Shown in pieces: positions 49,967 to 64,000 of a stretch of DNA of 64,000 nucleotides. The stretch comes from Syngnathus acus (taxonomy: Eukaryota > Chordata > Actinopteri > Syngnathiformes > Syngnathidae). A program made the position numbers and the translations under genes. The notes beneath the pieces are model-generated. The model saw nothing but the letters and a program-made list of their open reading frames with translations, was not told the DNA's origin and made no database searches. The number at the start of each line of letters is the position of its first letter. Position 1 is the stretch's first letter. Where the stretch lies: contig NC_051088.1 in the NCBI RefSeq assembly GCF_901709675.1, positions 21,178,693 through 21,242,692 on the forward strand, given 5' to 3'.

Positions 49967-52509
49967 ATGCTCCTCTTGCTCAGTGTGGCTGCTGCCATTC
50001 TATCTGCGGGCTCCTCCAGGGAGTTGAACCGGACCTCCGGGCTGATGGCGGAAGGCATAGAAGCGTGCTCAGCCTGCGAATTCCGCGAGCACAGCAAGCA
50101 GATGAGGCTGTACAGCATCAAGTCGCAGATCCTCAGCATCCTACGGCTGGAGCAGGCACCCAACATTAGCCGGGATATGATCCGCCAGCTGCTGCCCAAA
50201 GCGCCGCCTCTTACGCAGCTCCTGGATCAGTACGACCCGCGGGTGGAAGATGAGGAGCACGCTACCACGGAGACCATCATCACCATGGCAACCAAGTGTA
50301 ACTAACCCAACACATTCATTTCCTAAACTATAAATTGGGGGCAGAAATTGAGGAAGTCTCACTTTAGGCTTAACAAAGCAATAAGACCATCTGTGAGTGC
50401 AACTTGTATTTGGTGGTGTATTTGAATTTTCAGGCATGTTCGGTTCACTCAAGACTTCATTGTCCTTAGAGTAACAGAGTCCTTAGAGTAACTGAGAATA
50501 ACTAACGTGAAAGTAATTGATTGCCTATAAGTGCTCTGCAAATGGTGAGCAACCAGACGTCAGCTCCCTCTAGTGGTGCGCGAAAGAATACATCACCGAA
50601 TTAAAACGAGATAAAATCCATTTACAACATAAAATACAATCGATCACATTAAAATGTTTATTTAGGCACAGTACGTTTTAACTGAATGATTAAATGCTGT
50701 CATCTACAGTTTTTTTTTTAAATTTCCTTACACACTCAAATGTAGATTAGTTGTATTTAACTTTGACGTGCATTGGTATTTAATCTTCAAGAGATATTAC
50801 AATCAAATTGTTTTGGATGCTTTAATCAAGTAGCATTTTTAAATTAATTTGCCTGTATTGACACAAATCCAAATTAACTCTTTTTTTTCTCCTTGGAGCA
50901 CAATGGCTCCTAACCAGAAATTTAGTGGCGCAAGTTGAACATTTACAAAGGCACATGGATCAAAAATTGACTTGCAAATTAGAGGGGTAGTCTAGAGTCT
51001 GATTTACAGTAAGGGCAGTGTTACTGTTCAAACTGGCCACACGATTGACATGGCTCAAAATAATAAGAAACAACATTTTTGGAATGGCAGTTGTAATTTG
51101 ACCTATAACAGGAACGTGGAAGTTGTTGATATTTAGTTAAACACTTGCTGTGAATGTTCTCCAGCAGACTCCATCGCAACGGGAAGGCTGTCCTATTGCC
51201 TGTTCAGCCTCAGTCCAAAGATCCACACAGAGAACATTCTGAGCGCTCAGCTGTGGGTTCATCTGCGGCCAGTCCATATGGTCACAACCGTCTTCCTGCA
51301 GATCTCACGACTGAAACCCGACAGGGAGGGAAACAACACCCGGGTCAGAGTGCGCTCTTTAAAGGTGGACACCGATGCTGGCGCCGGTTCTTGGCAGAGC
51401 ATGGACATCAAGTCTCTGCTGCAGGCGTGGCTGCGTCAGCCAGATAGCAACTACGCTATCGACATCAATGCTTTCGACCCTCAAGGAGAAGACCTGGCAG
51501 TCACGTCAGCAGAGCCTGGAGAGGAAGGCCTGGTGAGGGCACCGCTTAAAACCGTTTCAGGGATCCCAATCGGCCCACTAAACAAGACGAGAAGAATCCA
51601 TATCGGCAGGCAGAGTGATGTAACGTGATTAGCATATCGACTTCACAGTCAGGAACGCCAGGTTCGAATTAGGTAGATCTTCCGTCTGCATTCTAAAAAC
51701 ACGACTTTTGGGTTAGCTGAAGAGTACAAATTGTGACTAACTAGCGACGAGTCCCGGGCGTACCCCGGCTCTGTCTCAAAGTCAATTGGCAATAGGAGCA
51801 ATAGAAAATAAAGCTCTGGGAAAATTAAGAGAATGATCAGTTTCTCCAATGCAGGGATTTGCAGCTACAGTATCCAGGCTGTTTGAATAAAATGATCATT
51901 ATTACTTCGGTCAATAAACTGACGACATTGTCATGCCCGGATTCCATCTTCAAATATCGCCATTTAAAATTACATGAAAAAAATGCATGCCGTTAAGTAC
52001 CCCCAGAAGATTGAGCGTTTTGGGTTTCTGAGTTTTTTTCTGCATTTTTGTTGTTGCTGATATGCAAACGAAAAAAAACATCGACGTTCCATTCATGTTT
52101 AACATGTCACAACCGATTTCCTTTCCAGCAACCTTTCATTGAAGTCAAAATCCTGGACAGTCCAAAGCGATCCCGTCGTGACTCGGGTCTAAACTGCGAC
52201 GAAGAGTCAGCGGAGACGCGCTGCTGCCGTTACCCGCTCACTGTGGACTTTGAGGAGTTCGGCTGGGACTGGATCATCGCACCCAAGCGCTATCGAGCTA
52301 ACTACTGCTCGGGAGAGTGCGAGTTCTTGCACCTGCAGCAGTACCCGCACGCGCACCTGGTCAACAAGGCCAACCCACGCGGCACGGCGGGACCCTGCTG
52401 CACGCCCACAAAGATGTCGCCCATTAACATGCTCTACTTTAACCGCAAGGAGCAGATCATCTACGGAAAGATCCCGTCTATGGTGGTGGACCACTGCGGT
52501 TGCTCCTGA
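49967..52509 (+). CDS. mstna: Myostatin (GDF8), fish second type
   Basis: Three exons, 49967-50297, 51165-51532 and 52129-52509, follow the standard myostatin structure and give 359 residues. There is a signal peptide ([15 protein letters not shown]), a propeptide with the tolloid-site context [11 protein letters not shown] (Arg69-Asp70), and a furin site RSRR at 247-250. The mature domain has 109 residues and nine cysteines ([51 protein letters not shown]). Myostatin is a secreted TGF-beta ligand that acts through activin type II receptors and SMAD2/3 to limit muscle growth. Several changes from typical fish mstn1 (YCLFSLSP for [24 protein letters not shown]) point to the second teleost paralog. 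The first donor is GTAACT. A Met codon at 49904 in the same frame lies upstream of the TATA and was not used. Neighbours stat1 and gls match MSTN linkage in other vertebrates. Confidence 0.94.
51618..51830 (+). mobile_element. tRNA-derived SINE in mstna intron 2
   Basis: The head reads GATTAGCATATCGACTTCAC and CCAGGTTCGAATT (A-box-like and B-box pol III motifs). The body has CTGCATTCTAAAAACACGAC, GTGACTAACTAGCGACGAGT and GGCGTACCCCGGCTC-like words, then CAATTGGCAATAGGAGC. This is the order found in a common teleost tRNA-SINE. It is diverged but nearly full length. Confidence 0.75.
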
Positions 52510-54552
52510 TGCACTGATGGATTTCAAGCACCTTCAACGATTTGTAACGTCAGCAGAGTACTGTGCTGGATGATTGGACAGCGCTACCTTGACTTAATGA
52601 GGATTTTTCTTTTTAGTTAGGGGGGGGGACACCGCTTCATAATTTTTTTGCTTTATGAAACTAGATCTGACCGAGTAAAATTGAAAAAGGGTACACTCGG
52701 ATCTGCCCTCCTTCTGCATTGTGTTGCTAACCTGCTAGCTCTAACAGCTCAGGAGCTAGCCACGATTTTGTAAAAACAAACTAGTGATCCAAGAAAGAGT
52801 AAAATTCTGACTGACATGCTTTCATGGTGATCAAGCCAAATCCACGTAAGCTTCAATAAGGCACACCGTGACTTTTGGCGTACAGTAAATGCACTTCAAG
52901 CTGGAGTTGCTAGCAAGAATTGAACGTAACCTCACTTCAGTTCACTGACGTACGTAAATGGCAGCACGTCAATGCTGCTCTATTGCTCGCATGACTTGTT
53001 GATGATGGAATGTGGCCAAAAATTAAGTGTCTGGTGTTGTATTTTTTTCTGGGGGGGGGGTTAAAAACAAGCAATGAACTCATATCAGCGAGCTTATCAA
53101 CTTACTTGACCTGATTAAAGCTGTCACTTGGGTAACTTCGCTTGCAGTCGTATGCGGCCGTCCATATGTTAAGACATAAAGCGTTGTTGTTATTGTTGTA
53201 CCACAGCAAACGCTATCTTTAATAAAACCGGTTTATTTCTTTATACAGCCTACACAATTTTTTTCATAATTAAAACACAAAAAAATTTGTTATTTGAGGG
53301 AACTGGAACAATAGGGAACAATGATTAGCTAGGAGCATGGTCACGAAACAATGTAAACTCATAAGTCAAGGTAACACTGTATTTGGTTTGATCCAAAGAT
53401 GCGAGATGTGTGGGCCGCCCTGCTGCTTTCTGTCTGGTTTGAGTTTTGGCCCAAAAAAAAAGCCTGCAGGATGTCAAGCATGTGCCTTTATTTGATCAAC
53501 AATGAACCGAGTGCTCTTTCCCCCTTGCTTGCAAAACAAATGCTAAGAATCAAACGCCATTAATTTATCAAGAAACTTAGGGAGGCTGTGTATAATTTGT
53601 AACCACTTTATAGATATACTTGAGCGAGCAATAGTTTTCATATTCATCCAAACACAAAAAAGGTCTGGAGAACGGTGATTGGTATTGCACCATTCTTATC
53701 CAATTCAATTCCAATTGGTGGTTGTTAGGTTTGGAAAATGCAAAAACAGACTGACGTTTTTACACAGTCTGTGAAATTCCAGGCCTGCAGGAATTAAACT
53801 GAGAGAAAAAAATAAGAATCAAAATAAATTCATCTCCACAGGAGGTTTTGTCTTGATTTGATGCTGAGAGCAGATGTCCTGGCTGTTGTTGTACTTCACG
53901 GGGATTTGTGACCTAAATGCTCAGCTGGAACAACGTGTCCGCAAGTAACATTTCTCTTAATTATTGCCCTGAACTTGAGTTCACATCCTGTGATGTTGAT
54001 CTGCAGCAACACAGTATGTCCAAGTTGTCACTGCACGCAACTGAAGCACCATCAACGTAGGCCGTGTCTAATGGGGACTTTTCAGTATTATGACTCCTTT
54101 TAACAACTTAAAAAAACATTACAATCTGTAACACCAGCAAATTAATTAATTAATTTATCTTCTGAACCGTACGGAAGAGGATTAGGGCCAGTGAAGAAGA
54201 AGAAATTGGGAGGGTGCCAAGATTCTGACTTTCTTTTTCCTCAGAATTCTGATTTAAGAAGCAAGACCATAATTCAAGATAAAACAAAACGTCTTTATAA
54301 GCATTTTATTTACTTTAAGCAAAAAATATTAAGTCGTTTGGAAACCTACACCAGAAAGGAACTTTTAATTGGGAATTGTTATCTTATAACACTTTGTGTG
54401 AAGTTGTGAACGTTATTGCGTCTATGCAACACATTGCATTCCTCAAATTTCTGTTTGTCTGCTGTGCGATAATATTGCATTCATAGAAACTACAATTTAG
54501 ATATATAGCGCCCCTAACTCCCACAAGTCAACGAAACAAGCGTAGAATGTAG
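52510..54552. other. mstna 3'UTR and intergenic DNA before stat1
   Basis: AATAAA at 53221-53226 is the likely mstna poly(A) signal, giving a 3'UTR of about 0.7 kb. The rest is AT-rich and no exon was recognised. Confidence 0.6.
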
Positions 54553-54580
54553 GTTTCGTTTTGCAGTTCCTTTCGGTTTC
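54553..54580 (-). promoter_or_regulatory. IRF/ISRE-type elements upstream of stat1
   Basis: The minus strand of 54571-54580 reads GAAACCGAAA, an exact GAAANNGAAA core of an ISRE/IRF-E, and continues AGG. A second, weaker copy, AAAACGAAAC, is at 54553-54562. They lie about 0.4 kb upstream of the probable first exon. STAT1 is itself interferon-inducible through IRF-type elements in mammals. Binding here is inferred. Confidence 0.55.
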
Positions 54581-54842
54581 TCTGAAAACACGTGGTTTTC
54601 AACCCTGGCCGTTCCAATAATTGGTACTCCCCCTGTCAACGAGTCTTTATTTCATTTTAAATAAAAATAAATATACATTTTAAGTATAATTAAAACACTA
54701 AAAAATACACAGAAAAAATATTCACATTTTTACGTTTGGTCTTGTGCCGTACCAAGCCATTTGAGACACAATAGCTCAACTCGGTAGTCTTATGTTAAGG
54801 GGTGAATCCGGTAGGACTGAACAGCCGCTCTTCAACAATTTG

Positions 54843-55039
54843 ATTGGCTGTTCTAAGAAATGGGCGTACCATCGTCATGCAATCGCGACGGTGATTGGTT
54901 ACTTTCAGTGACACAGGCAAACTGACAAAAATCGCTGTCAGAACAAAAAACAAGTAGCCAGAGGAGGAAGCAGAAGAGAATAAGCTCCTGTTTACTCTTT
55001 CCCATTCTGTTGAGTCTTAGTTCTACCTAATTATAGACG
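54843..55039 (+). promoter_or_regulatory. stat1 proximal promoter and non-coding exon 1
   Basis: Two inverted CCAAT boxes (ATTGG at 54843-54847 and 54894-54898) precede a purine-rich leader. The presumed first exon ends ATTATAGACG|GTAAGTTT at 55039/55040. The next acceptor lies before the ATG at 55435. The transcription start is not defined, perhaps about 54960. Confidence 0.5.
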
Positions 55040-55258
55040 GTAAGTTTCAATATTTGTTATCCTCCTCCTTTGGAATGTTGTACATTTGCGTGCTTAGTCA
55101 AGTAATACAAGTGAGCCTCTTAATAAAACAAACGTATTTTGTTGTAAACCTAGCAAGCAACTGCACGTAATGTAGTTATTTAAATAGTTACTATAAGGAC
55201 AAATTGACGATTGTCACCCAAAATGAAGTAACTAGTACACATACTGTACTTCAGTTGA

Positions 55259-55265
<7 letters not shown>

Positions 55266-55315
<50 letters not shown>

Positions 55316-55400
55316 CACTATATACACACACACACACACACACAAACACGCACACACACACGCGCACACACATGCGCGAGCACACACACACACACGCCTT
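55266..55400. repeat. (TA)n-(CA)n compound microsatellite in stat1 intron 1
   Basis: About 22 TA units pass into interrupted CA/CG-containing repeats, ending 35 bases before the stat1 ATG. Confidence 0.95.
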
Positions 55401-55410
55401 CAAGCTTTGA

Positions 55411-60605
<5,195 letters not shown>

Positions 60606-63157
60606 GCTGCTCTGCCTTGCTTCCTTCCAGCAGACAACGTGTTAATTCTTGAAATTGACAAACAAGACACTCTCTTACTGTGTATATACAATACAGAATT
60701 TTAGAAATGCGTGCAAAGAAATGAGAAACGGTCCTCATGCGGCCGACTCACTGTGGTGACATGGTGAACATCGCAATCACTGTTGAACATATGTAAAAGT
60801 TAATGGATTATATTAAAAAGTATCACTCAATTTAGTTTATTACTATTGAGCAATGAAAGGTATAGCTTCTTAGGTGATGGGGGTATGGTTTCATTTCCTA
60901 CTCAGTTTGGACAGGCCTACCCTCAAGAAGAAAACAAACTATGCCATGTGTGTGTTCTACTTCACAATATATTCTCAAGCTAACTTGCTCTACTGACTTG
61001 CTATAACAGTTTTTAATAGACTGGGTCTCTGAATGGGCTTCTGAAATGTGAAGACAGCTTGTTTGTTGGTGCACTTAGTCACTTGGAGGTCTTGTAAGAA
61101 GTGGCAAAACATTTGTACACACACCAGTTACATTCTTTTTGTCCTTAGTCATAACTTGTCATTTTAGCATGTCCCTCCTTATAGTGTTTCGCTAACTACG
61201 CTGTGTGAAATAAGTGGTGAAATATTACTCGATGTAAATATTGTGCACTATGTCCCTTCACACTGTCATAACGGGGTGTTGATAAAAAACTGTTATCAGT
61301 TAAATTAGTGTACGACCAGTATTTTGTCTCAAGTCACAACTAAGTATTTCATTTTTCATGTGTCTAACATCTTTCCAAATAAGCTAATTTCACGGTGGCT
61401 TGATGGTCCAGCCATGATGCCATTTCAATTACCTTTACTCTTTTGTGGTTAAAGAGGAAAGTGATCATCTGGCACAAACACGTACATCTTACATATTAAC
61501 AAAATGACATCTATAACACAATGAACGAATCTTTAACTGTTGTAATGTACAGAATTTCCGCCGTTTCCACACGGACTCATTTCACTAACGGACGAGTACA
61601 AATAACCGCGGGAGGAGCCTGCAAGCAGCAGCTGAAGAGCAGAACTTTCTAGACTGGCAGGGGCAGCTTGCGATTTATGGTAGGTTTTGCGGTTTCAGTT
61701 GTTGTTTTTGACCTCATTCGGAAGAGTTTCAGATACAAAAAGACATCCCTCTGTGGTAGCAAACTAGTGGACAACTAGTGTGTGTTCCGATCGTCACCAT
61801 CTGATGAAGGCGGAAGTACACGCCGAAACATGTCAGATGATTCAACCTAAATAATTTGCGATAAAAGAACCAGTAAAATAATCTATAAGTGAAGACAAAA
61901 TGAACGTAGTACAACCACCTACGTATGCTAATTTCTGGGATTTATTTTGTACCTTTTTTTTTCTTCCAACAAATGAAGGAAAAAGAGAGAGGAACCAGTC
62001 AAAGTGTATATATTTAATCTATTGGATTGTTTTCGGAAACCAAAACATTCAGTCACAGCAGCAACGACAAACAACTGTGGAAATCAGTTGAACTTTCTTG
62101 TCTGCTCAATTTTATTGTGCTTCTACATTGTTTGCAGCATTGTTTTGAAACATCCAAAACACAGACGTGTCTTTTTTTTTTTTTAAATTAAGCTCCTCAA
62201 ATATGGCCAACACCTTCCTGAGTCATGGGCATTAGCAAACTTATGTGAGCAATTTACAAAATGTTGCTGGTCCGTCCATTGTTAGCGGCCTGGGCAGCCG
62301 TCCATCATTGTCAGTCTGTAATTTCTTCAAGATAAACTAGTGGGCATTCCTTCAGACGGACTAAATGGATGCCCCTGTTTCACTGGCAACTGACAGAAAC
62401 ACGCCGAGACTGTTCCCAAATGTGATACTTAGCGCTTTGTGCAGCATCAAACTGTGTCACAACATCAAATTAAAAAAACAAAAAAACATCCAACAGCGTC
62501 AACATAAAACTTCATTTCAAGCGAATGGGTCAAAAGCTCCACTTTGATTAGTTAAACTGTCCCAACAAATTCCTGAACTTTGGCTCAATGTTGACATCTT
62601 TATACCAAGAAAACATATTTTGGAGGTTCTAAACGGCAACTACATTTTACACTCATAATATTTGGGAATGATATCTTGGTCAAGGCTTAATCTACCATGG
62701 TGCTACATGGTGAGCCATAATTGGTCAATTTTAAACACACGCAAATAAATATAAATACCAACACGCACACACATACACACACACCGTGTGTCAGGAGACG
62801 ATACATTCCACCATATGACGATGTTGAAAATGCAGAGGTTTTGTCTACACCAACTGTCTAAAACAAAATAGCATACCAGCTGCCACTAAATGAAGCCAGC
62901 ATTCAGTTTGCGGCTGGTAACATCCTGCAGGAGACTACAAAAGTAAATCTGGTGGAATATTACAGTATCACTTCCACCTAAAACTACTCCAAGATACACT
63001 GAAGTGAAAGTACAACAACGCCAGCTAACAACAACATGATCAAGAGCTTCTGCTTAGGTTTGCTGTAATCACAAATTCAATATACTGTAAATTTATAGTT
63101 TTTATCACCGTATTATGTGCAAGCCGCTTTGGAGCGGTGATGCGCCCTCCAGAGGGT
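60606..63157. other. Convergent 3' region of stat1 and gls
   Basis: It presumably contains both 3'UTRs. No exon was recognised. A stretch at about 61800-61835 (CTGATGAAGGCGGAAGTACA, then CGCCGAAACATGTC) has the look of a retroelement leader seen in many fish genomes, but no coding frame follows. A short CA-rich run lies at 62761-62785. Confidence 0.5.
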
Positions 63158-64000
63158 TCACAGCAAGCTATCGAGGTTCTTCTCTGCCTTCTCCGTTGTC
63201 GCTGGGCTCTCCGGAGGACTGTATAGATTTTGATAATCACGCAGGATGGTGACCACATCATGGTGGCCGAAGTGAACCGCCTCGTCCATCGGCGTATTGC
63301 CCCACCTGCGGCACAAGTCATCAGAAACAGCACGGCAAAATACTATGTGGCAAAAAGCAATCTTATTTTGTTACATTTTATGATTTCCAATCTAGATTTA
63401 AAACTTGCATTAATCAAGGTATTTGACAGCATTTCATTAACAAAATTATTTTCTTGCGATGTGCACTCTTACTAATTTGATGTCAAATTTACTTTTTATT
63501 GCTCTCCTTTACTTTAAGTGTATTCTTTTGCCTTTAAATGTTCTATTTCGTCTTTAACTATGTGAAGCACATTGTATCAAATGAAATGGAATGTATATAC
63601 GAACAGAACTTCAATAATGATTCAATGAAAATAAAATTGCCGTGCTCGTGAGGTACTTTGAACTGTTCACCTGTCTCTGGGGACCGAGTTGACCTTGCAG
63701 GCTTCGAGCAAAAAGCGAACCACCTCGGCGTGGCCTGAAAGACAATCAAAACCCAACACGTACAATATCAGCTTCCAAAGATTGAAACTGTGGGATCCAA
63801 AAGTCGTTTGAGCTTCACCTTCGGCCGCAGCCACGTGCAGAGCCGTCCTGGAGTCGTAGTCCCTCTGCTCCATGTCCATGGACGACAAGGCAAACCTGCA
63901 GTGGCAAAACGCAGATTGAGAAGGGATACGAGACAAACAGAAGCCAGATATCTTGACGCGACGGAGTACCTCCTCAGGGCAGACACGTCTCCGGTATAGG
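63158..64000 (-). CDS. gls: Glutaminase, kidney-type C-terminal exons (partial)
   Basis: Four exons in transcript order, >64000-63970, 63895-63819, 63734-63671 and 63305-63158, splice in phase. They encode [20 protein letters not shown], then [37 protein letters not shown] and [20 protein letters not shown], ending [11 protein letters not shown]. This is the ankyrin-repeat end of the KGA isoform of GLS. GLS is the mitochondrial enzyme that hydrolyses glutamine to glutamate and ammonia. The catalytic domain lies beyond the window. The alternative GAC terminus (which replaces these exons in mammals) cannot be examined. GLS rather than GLS2 is supported by the close tail match and by stat1 next door. 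Confidence 0.94.

Noticed and set aside
55204-55410. Frame coding for YI and TH dipeptides
   Set aside because: It is a translation of the (TA)n/(CA)n microsatellite.

Overview
The window is vertebrate nuclear DNA, almost certainly from a ray-finned fish and probably a percomorph teleost. Genes are split into many short exons by GT-AG introns that are often only 65-200 bases long. The intergenic DNA is AT-rich and holds microsatellites, tRNA-derived SINE remnants, a foldback MITE and a LINE scrap. All protein matches below were made by reading spliced translations against remembered vertebrate families; no search was run. Exon joins were checked by reading phase and splice sites by eye.

Layout. 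(1) 1-1113 (+): 3' part of ccdc28a. (2) 2711-8075 (+): a complete 21-exon ect2l (F-box plus DH-PH RhoGEF). (3) 8839-22260 (-): complete filip1l coding region, convergent with ect2l, with a candidate distal 5' exon at 30320 and a candidate internal CArG/TATA promoter at 14873. (4) 22261-32688: long filip1l 5' intron and intergenic DNA with repeats. (5) 32689-35079 (+): an unrecognised 378-residue coiled-coil protein with a basic, AT-hook-bearing tail. (6) 37840-43284 (+): col8a1, type VIII collagen alpha chain. (7) 45237-45905 (+): jagn1. (8) 47121-48871 (-): a plcxd1-like PI-PLC X-domain protein. (9) 49967-52509 (+): a second-type myostatin (mstna/mstn2-like). (10) 55435-60605 (+): stat1, with an IRF-type element upstream. 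(11) 63158-64000 (-): the last exons of glutaminase gls (ankyrin-repeat KGA C-terminus), cut by the window end.

Neighbour sets agree with known vertebrate linkage as I recall it: CCDC28A-ECT2L (human 6q24), FILIP1L-COL8A1 (human 3q12) and MSTN-STAT1-GLS (human 2q32). JAGN1 is on human 3p25. The fish segment therefore joins blocks that are separate in humans. The genes do not form one pathway. They are independent eukaryotic transcription units: Rho signalling, cytoskeleton, extracellular matrix, ER secretion, muscle-growth control, interferon signalling and glutamine metabolism.

I found no prokaryote-like system, CRISPR array or intact mobile element. The items most worth a second look are the uncharacterised coiled-coil/AT-hook gene with its internal tandem repeat and GC-AG intron, the alternative C-termini and promoters of filip1l, the IRF element of stat1, and the paired E-boxes of mstna.
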